From assembly GCF_019890725.1 (NCBI RefSeq), contig NZ_JAINZZ010000025.1, positions 42,018 to 106,017 on the forward strand: 64,000 bases of DNA. The letters run 5' to 3'. The notes below the pieces were generated by a model, which saw only the letters and a list, made by a program, of their open reading frames with translations, searched no databases and was not told the DNA's origin. How positions within the stretch are numbered: position 1 is the stretch's first letter; each line of letters starts with the position of its first letter. Below, one piece after another: positions 35,016-44,044 of the stretch. A program made the position numbers and the translations under genes. This DNA comes from Actinacidiphila acidipaludis. Lineage in GTDB: Bacteria > Actinomycetota > Actinomycetes > Streptomycetales > Streptomycetaceae.

Positions 35016-37742
35016 ATGCGCAACCCCGCCGTCTTCGTCCCCCACTTCCACTGGGACCGGGAGTGGTACGAGCCCTTCCAGGTGTTCCGGCACCGCCTCG
35101 TGACCGCCCTCGACACCGTGCTGGACACCGCCGAGGCGCACCCGGACTTCCGGTTCACCGTCGACGGGCAGATGGCCGCGGTCGAGGACTACCTGGAGAT
35201 GCGGCCCGAGCAGCGCGACCGCGTCGCCGCCCTCGTCGCCGACGGCCGGCTCGCCGTCGGGCCGTGGCTGATCCTGCTCGACGAGTTCCTGTGCTCCGGC
35301 GAGACCATCGTGCGCAACCTGCAGATGGGCTGGGCCGCGGCGCAGGACCTCGGCGGCGCCATGCGCATCGGCTACCTGCCCGACATGTTCGGCCATGTGG
35401 CCCAGATGCCGCAGATCCTGGCCCGCGCCGGGATCGAGCACGCCGCCCTGTGGCGGGGCGTGCCCGGCACCGTGGACGGCCACGCCTTCCGGTGGCGGGC
35501 CCCCGACGGCTCGGAGGTGCGCACCGAGTTCCTCTTCGACGGCTACGACAACGGCCTGGACGTCCTCCTGGTCCCCGAGCACATCGGCCGCGCGCTCGGC
35601 GACTACGCCGAGATGACCGCCGGGCGCTGGGGCGGCGACCCCGTGCTCGCGATGGCCGGCACCGACCACAACGCGCCCGACCCGCGGCTGACCGAATGGC
35701 TGCACCGCGCCTCCAGTGACGAACGCCCGATCGTCCTGGCCACGCTGGAGGAGTACATCCGGGACCACGTCCGCGACGAAACCACCGCGGTCGTCACCGG
35801 CGAGCTGCGCAGCCATGTCCGCGGCAACATCCTGCCCGGTGTGCTCTCGGTCCGGCTCGGACTCAAACAGCGCATGGCCATCGCCGAGCGGACCGTGGAC
35901 CACGCGGAGCGGGCCGGCGCCCTGTGGGGCGGACACCCGGGCACGCCCTTCCTCACCCTCGCCTGGCACAAGATCATCGAGTCCACCGCGCACGACTCGG
36001 TCGTCGGCTCGGGCACCGACGAGACGTGCGAGCAGGTCGAGGCGCGTCTCGCCGAAGCCGCCCAGGCCGCCCGCGCGGTGCGGGACGCGGCTCTGGCCCT
36101 GCCCGCCGCGCGGGTGCCGAGCGACGCCCATCTGGTCGCCAACCCCCTGCCGTTCGCCCGCACCGCGCAGATCGAGGTGGATGTCGTCGCACCGGCCGAC
36201 GGCGGTGTGCTCGCCGCGACGGCCGCCGACGGCTCGCTCCACCCCGTCCAGCTCGTCTCCGAGGCGCCGACCGTGCTCAGCGACGAGCTGATGGACGCCT
36301 CCCAGGTCGAGCGGGTGCTGCGCCGCATCCACCGCCGCGAGCTGTTCGGCCGGCTGATCGACTCCTACGAACTGACCCCCGGCTCGCTCGTCTTCCACCT
36401 GGCCGAGGTGCCCTCCTCCGGCGCGTTCGACCTGCTGATCCTGCGCCGCAAGGTGGCCGAGGCCGTGGCCGCGCACCCGGGGCAGTGGCGGGTGCTCACC
36501 CTGGAGGAGGCCCGCGCGACCGCCCTCGCGCCGGTGCACGTGCCCGCCTCGGGCCTGGCGAGTGTCCGCGTCACGACCGCTGAGCGCGCCCCCGAACCGG
36601 CCTTCAACCCCGCCACCGCGGCGGGCCGCACCCTGGCCAACGGCCTGGTCGAGGTGGCCGTTGCCGCCGACGGCACCCTGGACGTGACCGGCGCCGACGG
36701 GACGGTGCTGCGAGGCCTGGGCCGGCTCGTCGACGGCGGCGACCGCGGTGACAGCTACAACTACGGGCCCCCGGCCGAGGACGTGCTGGTCTCCGAGCCC
36801 ACCGAGGTCACCGTCGAGGTCCTGGAGGAGGGCCCGCTGCGGGCCCGCACCCGCGTCACCCGCGTCTACCCCTGGCCCGCCGCCCTCAGCGCGGACCGCG
36901 ACGTGCGCAGCGCGCGGACCGTGCCCACGCCCGTGGAGACGCTGGTGGAACTGCGGGCGGGCGAACCCTTCGTCCGGCTCACCACCTCCTTCCTCAACCG
37001 CTCGGCCGACCACCGCCTGCGGCTGCACGTGCCGCTGCCGGAGCCCGTCGCCGGCTCCGCCGCGGCCGGGCAGTTCGCCGTCACCCCGCGTGGGCTGACC
37101 GCCGAGGGCGGCTGGGGCGAGCACCCCCTCCCGACCTTCCCGGCGAGCCAGTTCGTCGCCGCCGGGCCCGCGACGGTGCTGCTCGACCACTCCGCGGAGT
37201 ACGAGGTCGTGGGCGAGGGCCGCGAACTCGCGGTCACCCTGCTGCGCGCCGTCGGGTCCATCAGCGTCAACATCCACCCCTACCGCGACGAGCCGGCCGC
37301 CGGCGAGATCCCCGCACCCGGCGCCCAGGACCTCGGTCTGCGGATCGAGAACCGGCTGGCCGTCCTGCCCTCGGCGCTCGGCTGGCAGCAGGCAGGAGCG
37401 GTCGCCGCCGCCGAACTCTTCCGCAACGACGTGCTGGTGGCCCGCGGCACGGCCCCGGCCGGCGGCGCGCTGCCGCGGGACACCGCCGGCATCGCGGTCG
37501 AGGGCGCCGACGTGTTCGTCTCGGCGATCCGCACGGTCACCGCGGCCGACGGCGCGGACGGTACCGAGGTACGGCTCGTCGCCATGAGCGACACCGGCGC
37601 CGAAGCCCGCGTGAGCGGGGTGTTCACCGAGGCCGCCACCGTCGATCTGCTGGGCCGGGTGCTGTCCGGACCCGCAGCCGCCCCCGGGGCGCTCGAACTC
37701 CGGCTCGCCCCCTGGGAGATCCGCACGATCCTGCTGCGCTGA
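35016..37742 (+). CDS. GH38 alpha-mannosidase
   Basis: 908 residues without signal peptide, so cytoplasmic. Zinc site: His10, His12 and Asp14 in VPHFHWDREW; nucleophile Asp123 in GYLPDMFGH; a further zinc-ligand His in ESTAHDSVVGSG (about residue 325). The C-terminal half is the usual GH38 beta-sandwich. The family hydrolyses alpha-mannosides by a retaining mechanism. Located 130 bases after the permeases, it would act on imported mannosylated oligosaccharides. Confidence 0.92.
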   Translation: MRNPAVFVPHFHWDREWYEPFQVFRHRLVTALDTVLDTAEAHPDFRFTVDGQMAAVEDYLEMRPEQRDRVAALVADGRLAVGPWLILLDEFLCSGETIVRNLQMGWAAAQDLGGAMRIGYLPDMFGHVAQMPQILARAGIEHAALWRGVPGTVDGHAFRWRAPDGSEVRTEFLFDGYDNGLDVLLVPEHIGRALGDYAEMTAGRWGGDPVLAMAGTDHNAPDPRLTEWLHRASSDERPIVLATLEEYIRDHVRDETTAVVTGELRSHVRGNILPGVLSVRLGLKQRMAIAERTVDHAERAGALWGGHPGTPFLTLAWHKIIESTAHDSVVGSGTDETCEQVEARLAEAAQAARAVRDAALALPAARVPSDAHLVANPLPFARTAQIEVDVVAPADGGVLAATAADGSLHPVQLVSEAPTVLSDELMDASQVERVLRRIHRRELFGRLIDSYELTPGSLVFHLAEVPSSGAFDLLILRRKVAEAVAAHPGQWRVLTLEEARATALAPVHVPASGLASVRVTTAERAPEPAFNPATAAGRTLANGLVEVAVAADGTLDVTGADGTVLRGLGRLVDGGDRGDSYNYGPPAEDVLVSEPTEVTVEVLEEGPLRARTRVTRVYPWPAALSADRDVRSARTVPTPVETLVELRAGEPFVRLTTSFLNRSADHRLRLHVPLPEPVAGSAAAGQFAVTPRGLTAEGGWGEHPLPTFPASQFVAAGPATVLLDHSAEYEVVGEGRELAVTLLRAVGSISVNIHPYRDEPAAGEIPAPGAQDLGLRIENRLAVLPSALGWQQAGAVAAAELFRNDVLVARGTAPAGGALPRDTAGIAVEGADVFVSAIRTVTAADGADGTEVRLVAMSDTGAEARVSGVFTEAATVDLLGRVLSGPAAAPGALELRLAPWEIRTILLR

Positions 37743-37771
37743 GACCGACCCCCGCCGCACCACGAGGGAGC

Positions 37772-37796
37772 CCGGCGGCCGCCGTACGGCCGCCGG
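37772..37796 (+). terminator. 10-bp GC hairpin between the GH38 and GH2 genes
   Basis: CCGGCGGCCG and CGGCCGCCGG around a 5-nt loop. It may attenuate transcription into the GH2 gene or only stabilise the upstream mRNA. Confidence 0.55.
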
Positions 37797-37833
37797 CGCC
37801 CCCGGCCCCCTTTCGAGAAAGAGTCGTCACCTC

Positions 37834-40821
37834 GTGTCCTCCCTGCGAACCGCCCCCGGCGCCCCGCACGTCGCCGACACCGCTCCCGGGTACGGCGCCC
37901 TGCGCCCGGCGCGCTCCTGGCTGCACTCCGACGCCCCCTCCCTGTCGCTCAACGGGCCCTGGCGTTTCCGCCTGTCGCCCACGGCGCACCTCGCGGCGGA
38001 CTTCGCGGACAGCGCTTTCGACGACAGCGCCTGGGACACCCTGCCGGTGCCCTCCCACTGGGTGCTGGAGGGTGACGGGGCCTACGGCCGGCCGATCTAC
38101 ACCAACGTGCAGTTCCCCTTCCCGATCGACCCGCCCCACGTCCCGGACGAGAACCCGACCGGCGACTACCGCCGTCACTTCGCCCTGCCCGACGACTGGG
38201 CGCGCGCCGAAGCCGTCGTGCTGCGTTTCGACGGCGTGGAGTCGCTGTTCCGGGTCTGGGTCAACGGGCGGGAGATCGGCGGCGCGAGCGGCAGCCGGCT
38301 GTGCCACGAGTTCGACGTGACCGCGGCCGTCCGGCCGGGCGACAACGTCGTCGCCGTCCGCGTGCACCAGTGGTCGGCGGCCAGTTACGTCGAGGACCAG
38401 GACCAGTGGTGGCTGCCGGGCGTGTTCCGCGACGTCACTCTGCACGCCCGGCCCGCCGGCGGCATCGAGGACGTCTGGCTGCGCACCGGATACGAGGACG
38501 GCCACGGGCGGATCGACCCCGAGATCACCGCGGACCCGTCCGCCTTCCCCGTCACCCTGCGCGTCCCCGAACTCGGCATCGAGCAGGTCTGGACGGGCCC
38601 GGCCGACGTCGCGCCGCTCACCGCGGGCGCGGTGCGGCCCTGGACCGCCGAGGAGCCGCGGCTGTACACCGCGACGGTGTCCGGCGCCGCGGAGACGGTC
38701 ACCGTGCGGATCGGCTTCCGCACCGTGGAGATCCGCGGCGACCGCTTCCTCGTCAACGGCCGCCGTGTCGTCTTCCACGGCATGAACCGCCACGAGACCC
38801 ATCCCGAGCGGGGACGGGTCTTCGACGAGGAGCACGCCCGCGCCGACCTGGCCCGCATGAAGCGCTTCAACGTCAACGCGATCCGCACCAGCCACTACCC
38901 GCCGCACCCGCGCCTGCTCGACCTCGCCGACGAACTCGGCTTCTGGGTGGTCCTGGAGTGCGACCTGGAGACCCACGGGTTCGACGCGGTCGGCTGGAAC
39001 GGCAACCCCAGCGACGACCCGGCCTGGCGCACGGCGTACCTGGACCGCATCACCCGTACCGTCGAGCGGGACAAGAACCACCCGAGCATCGTCATGTGGT
39101 CGCTGGGCAACGAGGCCGGCACCGGCGCCAACCTGGCCGCGATGGCGTCCTGGGTGCACGCCCGCGACACCGGCCGGCCCGTCCACTACGAGGGCGACCA
39201 CACCGGCGCCTACACCGACGTCTACTCGCGGATGTACGCCTCGGTCCCCGAGACCGAGCAGATCGGCACCGACGGTTCGGCGGCCCCGCTGCTCGGCTGC
39301 ACCCCGGCGCAGGGCGCGCGTCAGCGCACCAGGCCCTTCGTACTGTGCGAGTACGCGCACGCCATGGGCAACGGGCCCGGCGCGCTCGACCAGTACGAGG
39401 ACCTGGTGCACGCCCACCCGCGGCTGCACGGCGGCTTCGTGTGGGAGTGGCGGGACCACGGCATCGCCACCGCCACCGCCGACGGCACCCCGTACTTCGC
39501 CTACGGCGGCGACTTCGGCGAGGTGGTCCACGACGGCAACTTCGTGATGGACGGGATGGTCCTCAGCGACGACGTGCCGACCCCGAGCCTGCACGAGTTC
39601 AAGGCCGTCGTGCAGCCGCTGCGCTTCTCCTTCACCGCCGACACGGTGGAGATCGCCAACCTCCGGCACTCCGCCGACACCTCGGAACTGCGCTTCCGCT
39701 GGCGGGCCGAACACGACGGAGTGCGCGTCGCCGGGGGCGTCCTGGACGTGCCCGTGGTGCCCGCCGGAGGAACGGCGAGCGTGCCGCTGCCGTCCGTGCC
39801 GGTGGCCGCGGACGCCGAGACCTGGCTGACCGTCGACGCCGTACTGGCGACCGCGACCGCCTGGGCCCCGGAAGGCCACGAAGTCGCCACCGCCCAGCAG
39901 GACCGCTCGCTGCCGCGGCCGGCTGCTCCCGCGCGGCCGCGCGGCGACTGGCGCCCGGCCGAGGGCACCCTGACGCTCGGCATCGCCGAGTTCGCCGCCG
40001 GTTCGCTCCGGCGCCTGGCCGGACGGCCCGTCACCGGCCCGAAGCTGGAGCTGTTCCGGGCTCCCACCGACAACGACGAGGGCACCTCCGGAGAGGTCGC
40101 GGAGAGCGACGCGAGCATCGCGGGGATCTCCAACGCCGCGCTGTGGCGCCGCGACGGCCTCGACCGGCTGACGACGCGCCGGATGTCGGTGGAGACCACC
40201 GAGGGCGCACTGCGCACGGTCGACCGCGTCTCGGCCGCCAACTCCGGGCTGTGGGTGGCCGTGGAGTCGACCTGGTCGCTGGAGGACGGCGAGCTGGAAC
40301 TGCGGGTGGAGACCGCGCCCTCACGCGGCTGGTCCACGGTGTGGCCGCGGATCGGCGTCCACTTCGAACTGCCCGACGCCGGCGCCCCGGTGGACGGCGC
40401 GCAGTGGTTCGGCACCGGCCCGCTGGAGTCGTACCCGGACAGCATGCGCGCGGCCCGCACCGGCCGGTTCACGGCGGGCATCGGGGAGTTGTCGGTGGAG
40501 TACGCGCGACCGCAGGAGACCGGGCACCGTTCCCAGGTGCGGGAACTCGTGCTGACCAGCGCGGGAACGGGCGTGCTGCGGGTCACCGCACTCCCCGACG
40601 CGCGCGGTCGCCGTCCCGGCTTCAGCCTGGCCCGGCACACCCCGCAGCAGATCGCCCGCGCCGCCCACCCGTTCGAGCTGCCGGCCTCCACGGCCGGGCA
40701 CCTCATCGTCGACGCGGCCCAGCACGGCCTGGGTTCGCGGGCGTGCGGCCCCGATGTATGGCCGCCGTTCGCGCTGCGGCCGGAGGCCCGCACGATCCGG
40801 CTGCGGCTGCGGGCGGGCTGA
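37834..40821 (+). CDS. GH2 beta-galactosidase, LacZ type
   Basis: 995 residues, standard length for LacZ-type enzymes: sugar-binding jelly roll (LNGPWRF; IYTNVQFPFPIDPP), Ig-like domains, TIM barrel with acid/base Glu427 (SLGNEAG) and nucleophile Glu506 (LCEYAHAMGN), then the C-terminal beta-galactosidase small-chain-type domain. No signal peptide; cytoplasmic. Retaining hydrolysis of terminal beta-galactose. The GTG start at 37834 has only a weak GAAAGAG upstream. Last gene of the module, closed by the hairpin at 40851-40885. Confidence 0.9.
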   Translation: MSSLRTAPGAPHVADTAPGYGALRPARSWLHSDAPSLSLNGPWRFRLSPTAHLAADFADSAFDDSAWDTLPVPSHWVLEGDGAYGRPIYTNVQFPFPIDPPHVPDENPTGDYRRHFALPDDWARAEAVVLRFDGVESLFRVWVNGREIGGASGSRLCHEFDVTAAVRPGDNVVAVRVHQWSAASYVEDQDQWWLPGVFRDVTLHARPAGGIEDVWLRTGYEDGHGRIDPEITADPSAFPVTLRVPELGIEQVWTGPADVAPLTAGAVRPWTAEEPRLYTATVSGAAETVTVRIGFRTVEIRGDRFLVNGRRVVFHGMNRHETHPERGRVFDEEHARADLARMKRFNVNAIRTSHYPPHPRLLDLADELGFWVVLECDLETHGFDAVGWNGNPSDDPAWRTAYLDRITRTVERDKNHPSIVMWSLGNEAGTGANLAAMASWVHARDTGRPVHYEGDHTGAYTDVYSRMYASVPETEQIGTDGSAAPLLGCTPAQGARQRTRPFVLCEYAHAMGNGPGALDQYEDLVHAHPRLHGGFVWEWRDHGIATATADGTPYFAYGGDFGEVVHDGNFVMDGMVLSDDVPTPSLHEFKAVVQPLRFSFTADTVEIANLRHSADTSELRFRWRAEHDGVRVAGGVLDVPVVPAGGTASVPLPSVPVAADAETWLTVDAVLATATAWAPEGHEVATAQQDRSLPRPAAPARPRGDWRPAEGTLTLGIAEFAAGSLRRLAGRPVTGPKLELFRAPTDNDEGTSGEVAESDASIAGISNAALWRRDGLDRLTTRRMSVETTEGALRTVDRVSAANSGLWVAVESTWSLEDGELELRVETAPSRGWSTVWPRIGVHFELPDAGAPVDGAQWFGTGPLESYPDSMRAARTGRFTAGIGELSVEYARPQETGHRSQVRELVLTSAGTGVLRVTALPDARGRRPGFSLARHTPQQIARAAHPFELPASTAGHLIVDAAQHGLGSRACGPDVWPPFALRPEARTIRLRLRAG

Positions 40822-40850
40822 GCGATGCCGGGCCCGCCACGAGGGCGGCA

Positions 40851-40885
40851 CGCGACCGCGGCAGGAGGCAGGTGCCGCGGTCGCG
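40851..40885. terminator. 13-bp bidirectional hairpin between GH2 and iolG
   Basis: CGCGACCGCGGCA and TGCCGCGGTCGCG pair perfectly around a 9-nt loop, in the gap between convergent genes. Confidence 0.8.
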
Positions 40886-40902
40886 CGCGCGGGGGCGGGC
40901 CG

Positions 40903-41898
40903 TCAGTCCGGGTCGGCGACGCGGACCGGCCGGCCCTCCAGCCGCGACCGGGTGGCGGCCTCGGCGATCGCCAGGGCCGCGCGGGCGTCCTGCCCGGTGC
41001 ACGGACTCGGCCGGGTGCCGGCCACCACCTCGGTGAAGGCGGCCAGTTCGGCCCGGTAGGCGTCCTGGAAGCGGTCCATGAAACCGTCGTAGGGAATGCC
41101 GGCCGGCCAGGGGGCGCCCTCCGCCGAGGTGAGCGGGCTCTGGTCGGTCAGGCCCGCGGCCAGGGTGCCCTTGGAACCGCACACCTCCAGGCGCACGTCG
41201 TAGCCGGCGCCGTTGTAGCGGGTGGCGGTACAGGCGGCCAGGGAGCCGTCGTCCAGCGTCAGCAGGGAGACGGCGGTGTCGACGTCGCCCGCGGCGGCGA
41301 AGAAGTCCTCGCCGCGGTTGGCCCCAGTGGCGTAGACCTCGGTGACCTCGCGGCCGGTGACCCAGCGCACGATGTCGAAGTCGTGCACGGAGCAGTCGCG
41401 GAAGATGCCGCCGGAGGCCGGGATGTAGCCCGGGTGCGGCGGGGCCGGGTCGGCGGTGACGGCCCGCAGGGTGTGCGTCCAGCCGAGCCGCCCGTCCGTG
41501 ACGGCCTCGCGCAGCGCCAGGTACCCGGCGTCGAAGCGGCGCTGGAAGCCCACCTGCAGCGGAACCTCGGTTCCGTCGAGCGCGCCGAGCACCGCGTCGG
41601 TCTCGGCGAGGGTGCCGGCCACCGGCTTCTCGCAGAAGGTGGGCAGCCCCGCCTTGCGGGCGGCCAGGATCAGTTCGGCGTGAAACGCGGTGGGCGCGGC
41701 GATGACCACGCCGTCCAGGTCGGTGTCGAGCAGGGCGTCCAGGTCGGGCGTGTACCGCGCGCCCACCCGGCCGGCCACGGCGCGGGCGGAGCGTTCGTCG
41801 GCGTCGTGCACCACGATGCCGGTCACGGCGTCGAGCCCGGCGAGGGTGGCGGCGTGGAATGCGCCGATGCGGCCCGTGCCGATGAGTCCGATGCGCAT
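40903..41898 (-). CDS. iolG: inositol 2-dehydrogenase-like Gfo/Idh/MocA oxidoreductase
   Basis: 331 residues. N-terminal Rossmann motif GLIGTGRIGAFHA, the family EKP motif (FCEKPVAGTLAE, catalytic Lys) and the C-terminal substrate-domain signature GGIFRDCSVHDFDIVRW. IolG oxidises myo-inositol (or D-chiro-inositol) to the inosose with NAD, the first step of the pathway whose later enzymes are encoded at 43086-48820. Transcribed divergently from the GntR regulator, with a candidate operator in the shared promoter. Close relatives act on other sugars, so exact substrate is inferred from context. Confidence 0.85.
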   Translation of the reverse strand: MRIGLIGTGRIGAFHAATLAGLDAVTGIVVHDADERSARAVAGRVGARYTPDLDALLDTDLDGVVIAAPTAFHAELILAARKAGLPTFCEKPVAGTLAETDAVLGALDGTEVPLQVGFQRRFDAGYLALREAVTDGRLGWTHTLRAVTADPAPPHPGYIPASGGIFRDCSVHDFDIVRWVTGREVTEVYATGANRGEDFFAAAGDVDTAVSLLTLDDGSLAACTATRYNGAGYDVRLEVCGSKGTLAAGLTDQSPLTSAEGAPWPAGIPYDGFMDRFQDAYRAELAAFTEVVAGTRPSPCTGQDARAALAIAEAATRSRLEGRPVRVADPD

Positions 41899-41971
41899 GT
41901 GCGGGTGCCTTTCGTACGGAGCGCCGGGAGCGACCTACTGCTTTCTACTCTTCGGCGGATGACAAGGCAAG

Positions 41972-41987
41972 AGTTTGTTATGACATA
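41972..41987 (-). promoter_or_regulatory. candidate iol operator, iolG/gntR divergent region
   Basis: On the minus strand this reads TATGTCATAACAAACT, matching TATGTCAGGACAAACT at 42855-42870 in all but the two central bases. Confidence 0.72.
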
Positions 41988-42061
41988 TGGACGTACGGAT
42001 GTAACGCTGCCTGATAGGTCATACTGGCGGGCGTCGGCCGCAGTCGCCAGGAGGGGTGGAC

Positions 42062-42805
42062 GTGGAGTCGCTCGCGCAGCAGATCACCATCGACCGCAGC
42101 AGCCCGGTCCCGCTGTACTTCCAGTTCGCCCAGCAGCTGCAGCACCTCATCGAGTCCGGGGCGCTGCCGCCCGGTACCCGGCTGAGCAACGAGGTCGCGA
42201 TGGCGGACCAGTTCGGGCTGTCCCGCCCGACGATGCGTCAGGCCATGCAGCACCTGGTCGACAAGGGCCTGCTGGCCCGCAAGCGCGGAGTCGGCACCCA
42301 GGTGGTGGCGAACCGCATCCGCCGTCAGCTGGAGTTCACCAGCCTCTTCGAGGACCTGGCCCGCGACCGCCGGCGCCCGGCGACCGAGGTGCTCTCCATG
42401 GAGACCGTCCCGGCCGGCCCCGAGGTCGCCGCCGCGCTCCAGGTCGAGGAGGGCGCCGAGGTGGTCGCGCTGCGGCGGCTGCGCCTCGCCGACGGCGAAC
42501 CGATCGCGCTGCTCCACAACCACCTGCCCGCCGGCCTCCTCGACCTCGCGCCGCAGATACTCGCGGGCGCCGGGCTGTACCAGCTCCTGCGCCGCTCGGG
42601 CATCGTGCTGAGCACCGCCGACCAGACCATCGGCGCCCGCCGGGCCACCGCCGCCGAGGCCAGGCTGCTGGACGAGAGCCGCGGTGCCACTCTGCTGACC
42701 ATGGTCCGCACCGCGCGCGACGCCTCCGACCGGCCGGTGGAGTACGGCTCGCACGTCTACCGGGCCTCGCGGTACGCCTTCGAGATGACGGTCGCCGCGC
42801 ACTGA
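42062..42805 (+). CDS. GntR-family (HutC/UTRA) regulator of inositol catabolism
   Basis: 247 residues: winged helix (VPLYFQFAQQLQHLIESGALPPGTRLSNEVAMADQFGLSRPTMRQAMQHLVDKGLLARKRGVGTQV) followed by a UTRA ligand domain (YQLLRRSGIVLSTADQTIGAR; VEYGSHVYRASRYAFEM). Flanked by iolG and the iol operon, and by two copies of the same 16-bp element, so it is very likely the local iol repressor (IolR-like). GTG 42062 is placed 6 bases after AGGAGGGG; GTG 42056 abuts the ribosome site. Confidence 0.88.
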   Translation: MESLAQQITIDRSSPVPLYFQFAQQLQHLIESGALPPGTRLSNEVAMADQFGLSRPTMRQAMQHLVDKGLLARKRGVGTQVVANRIRRQLEFTSLFEDLARDRRRPATEVLSMETVPAGPEVAAALQVEEGAEVVALRRLRLADGEPIALLHNHLPAGLLDLAPQILAGAGLYQLLRRSGIVLSTADQTIGARRATAAEARLLDESRGATLLTMVRTARDASDRPVEYGSHVYRASRYAFEMTVAAH

Positions 42806-42854
42806 CCCGGCGACCGGGAGCCGGCCGTCATCCGATCGACCCGTCGGAAGTCAG

Positions 42855-42878
42855 TATGTCAGGACAAACTATTGACAT
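42855..42878 (+). promoter_or_regulatory. candidate iol operator before the iolE operon
   Basis: TATGTCAGGACAAACT (42855-42870) repeats the element of the iolG/gntR region. Within it and beyond, ATGTCA (42856-42861) and TGACAT (42873-42878) form inverted half-sites 17 bp apart, and TTGACA (42872-42877) could double as a -35 box. Confidence 0.72.
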
Positions 42879-43011
42879 GCCGTCGCCTCGCGAGGGAGGC
42901 TCGAGGCGCACACCCGGGCCACCCGCCCGGACACGCAGGACGGGGCGCCCTCCCGCGGCGGGCGCACCAGCGGCACGCCACACCGACACCTACCGGGAAG
43001 AGGGACGCGCC

Positions 43012-43089
43012 ATGCGGAGCACGTCGGCCCGCCAGCACCGCCACATCGCCGGGCCGGACACCGGCCGGGCGAAGGGACACCGGTCGTGA
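43012..43089 (+). CDS. 25-codon ORF overlapping the start of iolE
   Basis: ATG 43012 follows a good ribosome site (GAAGAGGGAC) and the frame ends in TGA at 43087-43089, overlapping the iolE GTG by 4 nt in the same GTGA form used between later genes of the operon. The peptide is basic, with several Arg and His residues and no hydrophobic stretch. It may serve as a translational leader that delivers ribosomes to iolE, or encode a small protein. iolE also has its own AAGGGA, so coupling is not obligatory. Confidence 0.5.
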   Translation: MRSTSARQHRHIAGPDTGRAKGHRS

Positions 43090-44042
43090 CCGCCCCTCTC
43101 GCCGAGCGCATCGCCGGCGCGCCGATCTCCTGGGGCGTGTGCGAGGTCCCCGGCTGGGGCCACCAGCTCGCCCCGGACACCGTGCTCACCCAGATGCGGG
43201 AACTGGGCCTGTCCGCCACCGAGTTCGGCCCCGACGGGTTCCTCCCCGACGCACCCGCCGACAAGGCCGCCGTCCTGGCGGCCCACGGCCTGCGCGCTGT
43301 GGGCCAGTTCGTGCCCGCCGTCCTGCACGATCCCGGCCACGACCCGCTGCCGGAGGTCGAGGCCGCGATCGCCGGCCTGGTCGCCGCCGACGCCGGCACC
43401 GTGGTCGTCGCCGCGGCGACCGGAACCGACGGCTACGACGCCCGCCCCGCGCTGGACGACGCGGGATGGGCCTGCCTGCTCGGCAACCTCGACCGGATCT
43501 CCGCAGCCGCCTCGGCCGCGGGCCTGACCGCGACCCTCCACCCGCACGTCGGCACCATGGTCGAATCCGGCGTTGAGACCCAGCGCGTGCTGGACGGCAG
43601 CGGCATCGGGCTCTGCCTGGACACCGGCCACCTGCTCATCGGCGGCGGCGACCCCGTGGCCCTGGCCGCCACCCATCCGCACCGCATCGCCCACGTCCAC
43701 CTGAAGGACGTCCGCAGCACCCTCGCCGACCGGGTCCGCTCCGGCGACATCCCGTACGCCACGGCCGTCGGCCAGGGGATGTACGTGCCGCTCGGCGCCG
43801 GGGACGTCGACATCGCCGCCATCGTCCGGCTGCTGGAGAACGCCGGATACGCCGGCTGGTACGTGCTGGAACAGGACACCGTGCTGCACGCGGCCCCCGG
43901 TGAGTCCGGCGGCGCCGACCCGCGCGACGACGTCCGCGCCTCGGTGGCCCACCTCGTCGCTGTGGCGGCGGAGACGGCGGAGGCGGCGGAAGCGACGGGG
44001 ACGGCGGGGACGGCCCCCACCCCGGATCCGGCGGGGGAGTGA
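43086..44042 (+). CDS. iolE: inosose dehydratase IolE (xylose-isomerase-like TIM barrel)
   Basis: 318 residues. The family opening APISWGVCEVPGWG is diagnostic. Metal-site segments of the sugar-isomerase-like barrel follow: TLHPHVGTMVES, CLDTGHLLIGGGDP, AHVHLKDV and YVLEQDTVL. IolE dehydrates 2-keto-myo-inositol to the diketone substrate of IolD. The extra C-terminal 30 residues are Ala/Glu/Thr-rich. First large gene of the iol operon; its stop overlaps or abuts the iolC start. Confidence 0.9.
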   Translation: MTAPLAERIAGAPISWGVCEVPGWGHQLAPDTVLTQMRELGLSATEFGPDGFLPDAPADKAAVLAAHGLRAVGQFVPAVLHDPGHDPLPEVEAAIAGLVAADAGTVVVAAATGTDGYDARPALDDAGWACLLGNLDRISAAASAAGLTATLHPHVGTMVESGVETQRVLDGSGIGLCLDTGHLLIGGGDPVALAATHPHRIAHVHLKDVRSTLADRVRSGDIPYATAVGQGMYVPLGAGDVDIAAIVRLLENAGYAGWYVLEQDTVLHAAPGESGGADPRDDVRASVAHLVAVAAETAEAAEATGTAGTAPTPDPAGE

Positions 44043-44044
44043 CG

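Noticed and set aside
34788..37763. 991-codon minus-strand open frame antisense to GH38
   Set aside because: Typical high-GC antisense frame; low-complexity Gly/Val/Arg composition, while the plus strand has all GH38 catalytic motifs.
37624..39879. 751-codon minus-strand frame antisense to GH2
   Set aside because: Same type of antisense shadow; no recognisable protein features.
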